32,686 bases of DNA from Alphaproteobacteria bacterium (GTDB lineage: Bacteria; Pseudomonadota; Alphaproteobacteria; Puniceispirillales; Puniceispirillaceae), in the NCBI GenBank assembly GCA_011525265.1, contig WTHV01000100.1, forward strand, positions 1-32,686, in the 5' to 3' direction. Position 1 is the first letter of the stretch; each line of letters starts with the position of its first letter. Positions 8,151 to 15,833 of this stretch are shown in pieces. The translations under genes were made by a program, and so were the position numbers. The notes below the pieces were generated by a model. That model searched no databases, was not told the origin of the DNA, and saw only the letters and a program-made list of their open reading frames with translations.

Positions 8151-9341
8151 CTAGAGGCTTGCTGCCATGGCAAAACCAGATGCCCACGCCCATTGGAAAT
8201 TATGTCCTCCAAGATGGCCTGTGACATCCACAACCTCACCAATGAAATACAAGCCTGCACAATTCTTGGCTTCCATGGTTTTTGAAGATAGCTCATTTGT
8301 ATCAACCCCGCCAATTGTGACCTCTGCTGTCCGATAGCCCTCTGTGCCGGCAGGCCTGATGGTCCAGTGATTTGTTAATTGCCCAATGCTATCTAAAGCC
8401 TTATCGGGCAGGTCAGCAAGCCGTCCTGATAGGCCTGCTGTATCACATATCTGATGCGCCAATCGCTTTGGTAGTGTCTGTGAGAGTGCGTTTAAAATAT
8501 CGGTGCGTGGTGCGGCTTTTTTCTCATCACGCAAACGCTGAGAGACATCATGCGCAGGCGCAAGATTGACAAGGACATCCTCACCATCTTGCCAATAGGA
8601 TGAGATTTGCAAAATAGATGGGCCTGATAAGCCACGATGGGTGAATAGCAAACCTTCGGCAAATTGTGTTTTATCGAACTGCACATCTGCTTCAACAGAT
8701 AGGCCAGATAATTCAGCACAATAGTCTTTCATATGGTCAGTAAAGGTCAATGGAACAAGCGCAGCACGTGGGCGAATAATGGTCAAGCCAAACTGCTTTG
8801 CGATATCATAACCAAACCCTGTTGCGCCAATTTTTGGAATTGATAGGCCGCCTGTTGCGATCACAAGCTTTGTTGATGTGATGGCGCCATTATCTGTTGA
8901 AAGATGGAATAAGCCATCTGATTTCTTAACAGCTTCAATGTTTGTGCCAAATCGCTTGGTCACGTGTGCTGCGTCACATTCTGTTAATAGAAGATCAATG
9001 ATATTTTGGGCGCTATTATCACAAAAAAGCTGTCCTAATTTCTTTTCATGATAGGCGATTTTGTGTTTTTCAACCAATGAGATGAAATCATAAGGGCTGT
9101 AACCCGCAAGAGCTGATTTCGCGAAATGTTTGTTCTGCGATAAAAAATTGTCAGGCCCTGAATAATAATTTGTGAAGTTACAACGTCCACCGCCCGAAAT
9201 GCGGATTTTTTCCGCCACTTTGGTGCGATGATCAAGCAAGATGGTGCGATTGCCTTTGCGGCCGACCTGACTGGCACAAAATAGGCCAGCCGCTCCTGCG
9301 CCAATAATGGCGACATCATAATGGGCAGGCTTATGCGCCAT
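8151..9341 (-). CDS. HI0933/YhiN-family flavoprotein (NAD(P)/FAD-dependent oxidoreductase)
   Basis: A 396-residue FAD-binding protein of the HI0933 family (BaiN/YhiN type). The dinucleotide fold GAGAAG is at 14-19, followed by the family signature IRISGGGRCNFTN (46-58). The C-terminal HNFQWAWASGFAMA matches the second FAD-contacting segment. The cellular reaction of most members is unknown. The start is the ATG at 9341, four bases into the last codons of the preceding two-helix membrane protein (11-base overlap); a longer in-frame form to 9398 would lie wholly inside that gene and precedes the fold by an unneeded 19 residues. The overlap implies translational coupling. Confidence 0.9.
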   Translation of the reverse strand: MAHKPAHYDVAIIGAGAAGLFCASQVGRKGNRTILLDHRTKVAEKIRISGGGRCNFTNYYSGPDNFLSQNKHFAKSALAGYSPYDFISLVEKHKIAYHEKKLGQLFCDNSAQNIIDLLLTECDAAHVTKRFGTNIEAVKKSDGLFHLSTDNGAITSTKLVIATGGLSIPKIGATGFGYDIAKQFGLTIIRPRAALVPLTFTDHMKDYCAELSGLSVEADVQFDKTQFAEGLLFTHRGLSGPSILQISSYWQDGEDVLVNLAPAHDVSQRLRDEKKAAPRTDILNALSQTLPKRLAHQICDTAGLSGRLADLPDKALDSIGQLTNHWTIRPAGTEGYRTAEVTIGGVDTNELSSKTMEAKNCAGLYFIGEVVDVTGHLGGHNFQWAWASGFAMAASL

Positions 9342-9555
9342 TTGTGTCAGACTTATTTTTTGGCGCAAAACACCATGTGATAAAGCGATGTATGCCATAG
9401 CCGATCACAGGCATGACTATCACAAAAAACGCGATGGGGATAAGGCGTCCCTTATCATGGCCAGGTGATATAAGCCCTGCGGTGAGCAAGAGCAATTCTG
9501 AGAGACCAATGATAAGCCAATTACAGCTTAATAGGAAAATACGAAATGTGGCCAT
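9331..9555 (-). CDS. Small two-helix membrane protein, unknown function
   Basis: A 74-residue hydrophobic protein. I do not recognise it. Two membrane segments are predicted by eye: about 5-29 (RIFLLSCNWLIIGLSELLLL...) and about 39-62 (IPIAFFVIVMPVIGYGIHRF...), joined by a short polar turn (SPGHDKGR), with a basic polar tail (APKNKSDTNGA). It sits between the HIT gene (31 bases upstream) and the HI0933 flavoprotein, whose start codon lies inside its last codons (11-base overlap). The start is taken at the ATG at 9555; an upstream in-frame start at 9627 would run into the HIT gene. The tight packing supports it being real. Confidence 0.65.
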   Translation of the reverse strand: MATFRIFLLSCNWLIIGLSELLLLTAGLISPGHDKGRLIPIAFFVIVMPVIGYGIHRFITWCFAPKNKSDTNGA

Positions 9556-9586
9556 GATAAAAATTCTTACCCTTACACAATAAGTT

Positions 9587-10009
9587 TTAAACAGATGATA
9601 GGCTGTTAAGCCACCGTGTAATCTCACCTTGTCTTGCTGTCAGCGCATCCTCATCATAAGGGATTGCTGAGCCATTGCCCCATATCGGGTTCGGCCATGC
9701 CATATCACCTTCATGGCGCGCAATTATATGCAAATGCATCGCTGGTACAATATTCCCTATTGTCGCAATGTTCATTTTATCTGCTTTTGTTTTATTTTGG
9801 ATGATATCCGCAATCTGAGAGGCGTAATCCATCATCTCATGACGTTGTGATTTCGTCAGGTCAGATAACTCAAAAATATCGGGTAATTGCGGGATTAGCA
9901 ACAGCCAACAATAGCGCGTATCATTAACCATACGCACTTCACATAGACCGCATTGGCGGATGAATGATGACGTTGAGGCAATCAGGGGATTAAGGGTAAA
10001 ATTCGTCAT
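9587..10009 (-). CDS. HIT-family nucleotide hydrolase/transferase
   Basis: A 140-residue protein of the histidine triad superfamily, which acts on nucleoside phosphate derivatives such as dinucleoside polyphosphates. The motif MHLHIIAR (91-98) keeps H92 and H94 but has Ile at the third triad position. By comparison with FHIT, H94 would be the catalytic residue. Upstream, WLLLIPQLPDIFELSDL (35-51) matches the family core. Two cysteines (C20, C23) near the N-terminus may mark a metal site, which is only a guess. It is the first gene of the minus-strand run that ends at lptB; the 109-base gap to the plus-strand YCII gene would hold divergent promoters. Confidence 0.85.
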   Translation of the reverse strand: MTNFTLNPLIASTSSFIRQCGLCEVRMVNDTRYCWLLLIPQLPDIFELSDLTKSQRHEMMDYASQIADIIQNKTKADKMNIATIGNIVPAMHLHIIARHEGDMAWPNPIWGNGSAIPYDEDALTARQGEITRWLNSLSSV

Positions 10010-10054
10010 GCTGATCTCTTGTCAAATATGGCTGTGAAAAACAAAGTGCACAGC

Positions 10055-10083
10055 TTGCCTATTTCTATGTTGCCCCCCATAGT
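10055..10083 (+). promoter_or_regulatory. Weak candidate promoter for the YCII-like gene
   Basis: TTGCCT (10055-10060) and CATAGT (10078-10083) are 17 bases apart. Both boxes match only four of six consensus positions. It lies about 36 bases before the start codon, in the divergent gap with the HIT gene. Confidence 0.25.
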
Positions 10084-10118
10084 AGCAGAGGATTTTCAAA
10101 AGAAAAGGAGCGGTTAGA

Positions 10119-10406
10119 ATGAAACAATTTATGATATTGCATGTTGGCTTTGAGAGGCCAACGCCTGAGATTATGGAACAATGGAATGATTGGTTTGCAA
10201 AAACAGCCTCCTGCACCATTGATATGGGCGGCTTTATGGGGGGAAGGGAGCGCAATAAGTCTGGCAGCCAAGAGCTTGGATGGGATGAAAATTGCTTAAC
10301 AGGCTATTCTATTATTGAGGCAGAATCCCTTGAGGCAGCAGAAGAGATTGCATCAACAAACCCTTTTATCACTGCCATCAGAATTTACGAAATTCGCAAG
10401 CAATAA
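10119..10406 (+). CDS. YCII-like small protein (dimeric alpha/beta-barrel type), function unknown
   Basis: A 95-residue soluble protein. The N-terminal strand KQFMILHVGF, the central PEIMEQWNDWF helix and the ending strand pattern (LTGYSIIEAESLEAAEEIASTNPFI...IRIYEIRK) resemble the YCII/YciI-related dimeric ferredoxin-like proteins, in which SIIEAESLEEA and P(F/H) near the C-terminus are common. No enzyme activity can be assigned. A strong ribosome binding site (AAAGGAG, 10104-10110) precedes the ATG. It heads a plus-strand group with the desaturase and PhyH genes. Confidence 0.7.
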   Translation: MKQFMILHVGFERPTPEIMEQWNDWFAKTASCTIDMGGFMGGRERNKSGSQELGWDENCLTGYSIIEAESLEAAEEIASTNPFITAIRIYEIRKQ

Positions 10407-10458
10407 GGGCGCTATTCACATAAATAGTTAAGACAAGAAAACGCATAGGTCACAATAA

Positions 10459-11391
10459 ATGGGTCTGGAGTTGGAACAGGGTAAAGAGATTGATTATCGC
10501 ATGGTTTTAAAAGCCATGAGTGTTGATGAGAAAAAAGAGCTGATGGTCTTAACAAATCATCATGGTCTTTTAATGCTCTCAGCTCATCTTTGTCTTATTG
10601 CGATATTAGCCTATGGGCAGTCTGTCTCTGAGGGGCTTGTGCGGTTCTGTTTTCTTGTTGGTCAAGGGGCTGTGATGTGCTTTTTATTTTGTGCCATGCA
10701 TGAGGCAAGTCACGGGACCGCCTTTCGCACAAAATGGCTGAATAAATTTGTCACAAACGCTGTTGGCCTTTTGCTCTTTATGGGCGCTAAATGGTTCACC
10801 TATTTTCATAATGCGCATCACCGCCATACAAATGATACAGCGCGTGATCCCGAACTGGCAGGTGGCAAACCAGATAATTGGCTTGGCTATCTTTGGTATC
10901 TGTCTGGCATTATGATTTGGGTCCAGTCTTTTGCCGCGCTTGTAAAAAATGCTTTTGCCACACCGCAGGCAGATTATATCCCGCAATCTGGCAAGCATTT
11001 GGTGCAAAAAGAAGCACGGCTTATGCTTGTGTTTTACAGCATAATTTTCACGGCTCTTCTCGCGACAGCGGCTGAGGCCTTACTCTATTATTGGCTTTTG
11101 CCGCTATTATGTGGTCAGCCATTTTTGCGCCTCTTTTTGCTCGCAGAGCACACGGATTGTCCCCATGATGATGATATGCTGAATAATAGCCGGACAATCT
11201 ATACCAATCCTGTGCTATTGGCGCTGTCTTGGCAGATGCCTTATCATACAGCCCATCACAGTTTTCCTGCTGTACCATTTCACAAATTAGCGCGATTTCA
11301 TGCTTTTATTCATCATCATGTAAAACAATCGTCTCAAGGCTATGGTGTATTTCATCACAAGATGATAGCGCAGTATCGCAAGAGGTCATAA
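10459..11391 (+). CDS. Membrane fatty acid desaturase / carotenoid hydroxylase-family protein
   Basis: A 310-residue integral membrane di-iron enzyme of the desaturase superfamily. Three histidine boxes are visible: HEASH (81-85), HNAHHRH (117-123) and HTAHH (263-267), with an extra HTDCPH segment (231-236). Hydrophobic stretches lie at about 37-53, 62-80, 100-116, 143-160 and 189-222. The box pattern is shared by acyl-lipid desaturases and beta-carotene hydroxylase/ketolase-like enzymes, so the substrate cannot be settled; the flanking PhyH oxygenase and small YCII protein do not decide it. The ribosome site before the ATG is weak. The gap from the YCII gene is 52 bases. Confidence 0.85.
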   Translation: MGLELEQGKEIDYRMVLKAMSVDEKKELMVLTNHHGLLMLSAHLCLIAILAYGQSVSEGLVRFCFLVGQGAVMCFLFCAMHEASHGTAFRTKWLNKFVTNAVGLLLFMGAKWFTYFHNAHHRHTNDTARDPELAGGKPDNWLGYLWYLSGIMIWVQSFAALVKNAFATPQADYIPQSGKHLVQKEARLMLVFYSIIFTALLATAAEALLYYWLLPLLCGQPFLRLFLLAEHTDCPHDDDMLNNSRTIYTNPVLLALSWQMPYHTAHHSFPAVPFHKLARFHAFIHHHVKQSSQGYGVFHHKMIAQYRKRS

Positions 11392-11430
11392 AAGAGCTTG
11401 AAGCCTCTCACTTATTAAAAGGATGTTGCC

Positions 11431-12234
11431 ATGAGAAATATCACGTCTCGCCATATTTCAGATTTTCAAAATGATGGTGCAGTGCTGATTAAAGGGCTGT
11501 TTGCTGATTGGGTTGAGCCTATTGCACGTGCGATCGATGCCAATATGGCAAATCCCGGCCCTTATGCCGCAGAAAATTTGCTAGAGGGTGAAACGGGGCG
11601 TTTCTTTGATGATTATTGCAATTGGCAAACCATCACTGAGCTGGAAGATATCATGCGTCACTCCCCTGCGGCTGAGGCAGCAGCGGCATTGATGCAATCA
11701 CAAGAAGTACAATTTTTCCATGATCATATTTTGGTTAAGGAGCCAGGCACTGCCAAAGCCACGCCATGGCATCAAGATGCCCCTTATTATTTTGTCGATG
11801 GCCAGCAGACACTAAGCTTTTGGATTCCTATCGACCCTGTCAAAGAGGCAAGCTTACGTTGTATCAAGGGCTCGCATAAGTGGGAAAAGCTTGTGCTACC
11901 AACAAGATGGCTGAAAGAAGATGATTTCTATCTTGATAATTCGGAATTTTTGCCTGTCCCTGACCCTGATGCAGAGCCAGATAATTATGAGGTGTTAGAA
12001 TGGCAGATGGCGCCGGGTGATGCCGTGGCATTTGATTATCGCTGTGTTCATGGCGCGCGCGGTAATATGGCGGCAAGCCGCAGGCGCGCTTTGTCATTGC
12101 GCTATCTAGGAGATGATGCACGCTACATCACACGTCAAGGCCGCACCTCACCACCATTTCCCGGCCATGATATGCAAGAGGGTCAAAAATTACGCTCTGA
12201 TTGGTTCCCTGTCGTTTGGCCAAAAACGGCCTAG
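11431..12234 (+). CDS. PhyH-family Fe(II)/2-oxoglutarate dioxygenase
   Basis: A 267-residue non-heme iron oxygenase of the phytanoyl-CoA dioxygenase family, which hydroxylates a substrate while turning 2-oxoglutarate into succinate. The iron ligands are visible: H114 and D116 in TPWHQDAPYY, and the distal H207 in CVHGARGN. The following arginine cluster (217-219, RRALSLRYLGDD) would bind 2-oxoglutarate. The segment SLRCIKGSHKW (141-151) is typical of the family. Many bacterial members act on small hydroxylatable metabolites and their substrates are unknown; none is claimed here. AAAAGGATG upstream gives a good ribosome site. It follows the desaturase by 39 bases, probably in one transcript. 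Confidence 0.9.
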   Translation: MRNITSRHISDFQNDGAVLIKGLFADWVEPIARAIDANMANPGPYAAENLLEGETGRFFDDYCNWQTITELEDIMRHSPAAEAAAALMQSQEVQFFHDHILVKEPGTAKATPWHQDAPYYFVDGQQTLSFWIPIDPVKEASLRCIKGSHKWEKLVLPTRWLKEDDFYLDNSEFLPVPDPDAEPDNYEVLEWQMAPGDAVAFDYRCVHGARGNMAASRRRALSLRYLGDDARYITRQGRTSPPFPGHDMQEGQKLRSDWFPVVWPKTA

Positions 12235-12271
12235 GATGACAAAAAATAGTCTCTTTACTATTAAAGGTGGT

Positions 12272-12285
12272 TTGGTTTAAACCAA
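12272..12285. repeat. 14-bp perfect palindrome upstream of the NDUFA9-like gene
   Basis: TTGGTTTAAACCAA is self-complementary and lies 30 bases before the ATG at 12316. A smaller inverted repeat, AATAGT/ACTATT, precedes it at 12245-12262. Either could be an operator or a weak hairpin; there is no T-run, so it is not a standard terminator. Confidence 0.35.
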
Positions 12286-12315
12286 TCGGCAGATGGCAAA
12301 AATAGGGTTTTTAGC

Positions 12316-13257
12316 ATGAAACAAAAAACAATCACAATCATTGGCGGGTCAGGCTTTGTCGGGCGTTCTGTCGTTGAAAAGTTGGCCAAAACAGGCGCGC
12401 GTATTATCATTTTAACGCGCAATGCTGATAAGGCAAAAATGCTGAAGCCGCTTGGTGATGTTGGGCAAATCACGGCTATTTCTGGTGATGCGCTGAATGA
12501 TGATGCGCTTGAATCTGTGATTGCACCTGCTGATATGGTTGTGAATTTGGTTGGTATTTTGGCACCATCAGGCAAGCAGAATTTTGAAGCAACACAAGCG
12601 TTATTGCCACAACGTATTGCTGCTTTTGCCAAAACCCATAATGTTGAAAAAATTGTGCATCTCTCAGCCATTGGTGCTGATTTGAAATCAAAAAGCCGCT
12701 ATGCCGCAACAAAGGCAGAGGGTGAGCGCGCACTTCTTCGTGGCTTCTCGCCCGTAACAATTTTGCGCCCTTCAATTGTTTTTGGCCCAGGTGATGGGTT
12801 CTTTAACCGCTTTGGCCAAATGGCGATGGTGGCACCTGCTTTGCCTGTGATAGGTGGGGGACGCAATTTGATGCAGCCTGTCTATGTGGGTGATGTGTCT
12901 GATGCGGTTGTCGCCTCTTTGCGAGATGCCAGCACCAATGACCAGATTTTTGAGCTTGGCGGCCCACGTGCCTATAGCTTTAAGAGATTGATGGAAATGA
13001 CTTGTGAGGCGGTTGGTCGTACGCGCCCTCTTATCTCAGTTCCTTTTGCGCTGATGCATATCCCGGCATCATTCCTGCAGTTTTTGCCTAACCCGCCATT
13101 AACGCGCGATCAGCTTTATTTGCTTGAGCAAGATAATGTGGTGGCGAAAAAGGCGAAAACATTGGCTGATTTAGGTATCGCGCCACAATCTGTTGAAGCA
13201 CATATTTCGGATTACCTTGCCCATTTGCGCAAAGGTGGCCGTTTCTCTGCCAAATAG
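12316..13257 (+). CDS. NDUFA9-like atypical SDR family NAD(P)-binding protein
   Basis: A 313-residue Rossmann-fold protein resembling the complex I accessory subunit NDUFA9 and its bacterial homologues. The nucleotide motif GGSGFVG (10-16) is at the N-terminus. Conserved segments follow: VVNLVGILAPSG, HLSAIGAD, SRYAATKAEGERAL (the YxxxK position), LRPSIVFGPGDGFFNRF and PVYVGDVSDAVV. In bacteria it is not a nuo subunit and its role (quinone-linked, lipid or assembly) is unsettled. The gene ends seven bases before the convergent uppP stop, leaving no space for a terminator between them. Confidence 0.92.
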   Translation: MKQKTITIIGGSGFVGRSVVEKLAKTGARIIILTRNADKAKMLKPLGDVGQITAISGDALNDDALESVIAPADMVVNLVGILAPSGKQNFEATQALLPQRIAAFAKTHNVEKIVHLSAIGADLKSKSRYAATKAEGERALLRGFSPVTILRPSIVFGPGDGFFNRFGQMAMVAPALPVIGGGRNLMQPVYVGDVSDAVVASLRDASTNDQIFELGGPRAYSFKRLMEMTCEAVGRTRPLISVPFALMHIPASFLQFLPNPPLTRDQLYLLEQDNVVAKKAKTLADLGIAPQSVEAHISDYLAHLRKGGRFSAK

Positions 13258-13264
13258 AGCGGTG

Positions 13265-14098
13265 TTAAACCATACCTAGCGCAATGGCGCCTAGCAATAA
13301 GGCGCCAAGTGCAAACCTGTAATAGACGAAAATTTTAAAATCTGCCTTGGCAAGCCAGCCCATCATAAAACGGATGGCGATAAGGGCGGTGATTAATGAC
13401 AAGCTTGCCACAATGGCTGCATCAAGGGCTTGGGCGCTTAATTGGCTTGCGCCGTCTTCTGTGAAAAAGTGACGTGACTTCAAAACGCTCGCACCGCCAA
13501 TAACAGGCAGAGATAGCAACATTGAAAAGCGCGCAGACGCCACACGGCTATAGCCTCTTGCCCGCGCCACCGTCATGGTAACGCCAGAGCGTGATGTGCC
13601 AGGAATAAGGGCAAAGATTTGTGATGCGCCGATTAGCACAGCATCACGAAGTGTCATATCTTCTGCAGACTTGCTAGCAGGGTAATCTGTGTCAGCCTTA
13701 TAAAGCAGGGCAGCAAAGATGATATTTGCGAGGGCAACGGTCATGGCAAGGCGCAAAAATGCTGGCGCTAGCATCTCCACCACAAGACCCACCGCAATAA
13801 CAGGCAGGCTTGCTATGATAAGCATAATCGCAAGGGATAAGCCGTCCCGATCTGCTTTGCCAAAGGTCACAACGCCCTTTGCCATGCGCCCAACCTCAGC
13901 GCGCACATAAATCAAAACTGCCCCGAGCGTACCAAAATGAGCCGCAACATCAATGAGTTGCCCTTGATCAGCATAGCCTGTCAAAGCCGGAAATAGGACA
14001 AGATGCCCCGAGCTTGAAATAGGTAAGAACTCTGTAATGCCTTGAATGGCTGAGAGGGCGATTAGTTGTATTGTGGTGAATTGAGACTCTATCATCAT
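13265..14098 (-). CDS. uppP: Undecaprenyl-diphosphate phosphatase
   Basis: UppP (BacA) removes a phosphate from undecaprenyl diphosphate, regenerating the lipid carrier for peptidoglycan and other envelope polymers. The 277-residue length matches the family (E. coli 273). The active-site motifs are both present: TEFLPISSSGHL (22-33) and PGTSRSGVTM (166-175). About eight hydrophobic segments run through the protein. Two adjacent ATG codons (14098 and 14095) could serve as starts. It is convergent with the NDUFA9-like gene. Over-supply of this enzyme raises bacitracin resistance in other bacteria. Confidence 0.96.
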   Translation of the reverse strand: MMIESQFTTIQLIALSAIQGITEFLPISSSGHLVLFPALTGYADQGQLIDVAAHFGTLGAVLIYVRAEVGRMAKGVVTFGKADRDGLSLAIMLIIASLPVIAVGLVVEMLAPAFLRLAMTVALANIIFAALLYKADTDYPASKSAEDMTLRDAVLIGASQIFALIPGTSRSGVTMTVARARGYSRVASARFSMLLSLPVIGGASVLKSRHFFTEDGASQLSAQALDAAIVASLSLITALIAIRFMMGWLAKADFKIFVYYRFALGALLLGAIALGMV

Positions 14099-14220
14099 GG
14101 CGCGACCATAGCTAATGACATCTTAGCAGGCAAGCGTAGGGTTCAACCTTTAATTAGTTCCGATATGGTACTATTTTTGACAGCTATGCCACAAGATTTT
14201 TTGATTAAGGGGATTTTTGC

Positions 14221-14249
14221 TTGAAATATATTTCAAAATGGGTCATAAT
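14221..14249 (+). promoter_or_regulatory. Candidate gltD promoter with a 16-bp palindrome over the -35 box
   Basis: TTGAAA (14221-14226) and CATAAT (14244-14249) are exactly 17 bases apart, each matching five of six consensus bases. The -35 box is the left end of the perfect palindrome TTGAAATATATTTCAA (14221-14236). That would let a dimeric regulator control RNA polymerase binding. A start near 14256 leaves a leader of about 105 bases. A perfect TTGACA at 14177-14182 upstream lacks a good -10 box. Confidence 0.5.
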
Positions 14250-14360
14250 CATTGTCCAATTTAAGGGTCTGTGTTTGTAGCCGTCTATCAAGCTGTAAAA
14301 GGCGGCAGACATAACCCTGAAGAAATAGAGTGCATCATAGTTTGCATGAGGGAGATGACC

Positions 14361-15800
14361 ATGGCTTCGAAAATGCTGCAATTTGTGAAAACAGAAAAGC
14401 AAATGCCATCAAAACGCACTGCTGATGATAGAGCGAAAGATTTTGATGAGATTTATCGTGATTTCTCGAAAGAGCGCGCTGAAGAACAAGCCAGCCGCTG
14501 TTCGCAATGTGGTGTGCCATTTTGTCAGGTGAATTGCCCGTTGCATAACAACATCCCTGATTGGTTGATGCTGACAGCTGAAGACAGATTGCAAGAGGCT
14601 TATGAAGTATCAGCTGCGACAAATAATTTCCCAGAAATCTGTGGCCGCATCTGTCCGCAAGATCGCTTATGCGAAGGCAATTGCGTGATTGAGAAAGGCT
14701 TTGAGTCTGTCACAATTGGGGCAGTTGAAAAATATATCACCGAAACAGCTTTTGAAAATGGCTGGGTTAAGCCAGCAAGCCCTGTTGCGGAGCGTGATCA
14801 GTCTGTCGGCATTATTGGTGCCGGGCCAGCTGGCCTGTCAGCAGCCGATATGCTACGCCGCAAAGGCTATCAGGTCACCGTTTATGATCGCTATGACAGA
14901 GCAGGTGGTTTGCTGATTTATGGCATTCCCGGCTTTAAGCTTGAAAAAGATATTGTCGAGCGCCGTGCAAGATTGCTGGAAGATGGCGGTGTGACTTTCA
15001 AGCTTAATTGCAATATTGGCACAGACATTAGCTTTGATGAAATCAGAGAGGCCCATGATGCTGTTCTGATTGCCACAGGTGTTTATAAAGCACGTGATAT
15101 TGCCCTACCAGGGGCAGGCCTGAAGGGTGTTGTGCCTGCCTTGGATTATCTGACTGCCTCAAATAAGAAATCTTTGGGCGATGATGTGCCGGAATTTGAT
15201 GATGGCTCTTTAAATGCCAAGGGCAAAGATGTTGTTGTGATTGGTGGTGGTGATACAGCAATGGATTGTGTCCGCACAGCTATTCGCCAAGAAGCCAAGT
15301 CAGTCAAATGTCTTTACCGTCGTAACAAAGCCAATATGCCGGGCTCTCAGCGTGAAGTTGAAAATGCTGAAGAAGAAGGTGTTGATTTTCAGTGGCTGTC
15401 AGCCCCGCAAGCCTTTACAGGTGATGAGAGCGTCGACGCGGTCATGGCACAGCGTATCCATTTGGGTCAGGCTGATGAAACAGGTCGCCAAGTCCCACAA
15501 ATTATCGAAGATTCCACCTATAAGCTTGACGCTGATCTGGTCATTAAAGCGCTTGGGTTTGATCCAGAAGATTTACCAGGCCTATTTGGTCAGGATGCGT
15601 TGCGCGTTTCAAAATGGGGAACAGTTGCCATTGATTGGAAGACCATGATGACAGATATGCCAGGCGTTTTTGCCGCTGGTGATATTGTCCGTGGTGCCTC
15701 TCTTGTGGTGTGGGGTGTTCGTGATGGCCGTGATGCGGCTGACCGTATTCATGCCTTTGTCGAAGCTGAACTATCTGGCGCAAATAAGGCAGTAGGCTAG
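14361..15800 (+). CDS. gltD: Glutamate synthase [NADPH] small subunit
   Basis: GltD supplies electrons from NADPH through FAD and iron-sulfur clusters to GltB for glutamate synthesis. The 479 residues include two N-terminal cysteine sets for 4Fe-4S clusters (C47, C50, C55, C59 and C94, C98, C104, C108), the FAD fold GAGPAG (153-158), GGLLIYGIPGFKLEK and the NADPH fold GGGDTAMDC. The start is the ATG at 14361, which has GGGAG six bases upstream and gives the usual N-terminus; the frame stays open upstream to 14271 but that stretch is leader. The gene precedes gltB by 33 bases, the reverse of the common gltB-gltD order. Confidence 0.97.
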   Translation: MASKMLQFVKTEKQMPSKRTADDRAKDFDEIYRDFSKERAEEQASRCSQCGVPFCQVNCPLHNNIPDWLMLTAEDRLQEAYEVSAATNNFPEICGRICPQDRLCEGNCVIEKGFESVTIGAVEKYITETAFENGWVKPASPVAERDQSVGIIGAGPAGLSAADMLRRKGYQVTVYDRYDRAGGLLIYGIPGFKLEKDIVERRARLLEDGGVTFKLNCNIGTDISFDEIREAHDAVLIATGVYKARDIALPGAGLKGVVPALDYLTASNKKSLGDDVPEFDDGSLNAKGKDVVVIGGGDTAMDCVRTAIRQEAKSVKCLYRRNKANMPGSQREVENAEEEGVDFQWLSAPQAFTGDESVDAVMAQRIHLGQADETGRQVPQIIEDSTYKLDADLVIKALGFDPEDLPGLFGQDALRVSKWGTVAIDWKTMMTDMPGVFAAGDIVRGASLVVWGVRDGRDAADRIHAFVEAELSGANKAVG

Positions 15801-15833
15801 TCCGTTAACGGGCAGGCGTTAAGGAGATTTAAG

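Noticed and set aside
14271..14360. N-terminal extension of GltD
   Set aside because: GGGAG lies six bases before the ATG at 14361, where the usual GltD N-terminus begins; the upstream codons are probably leader.
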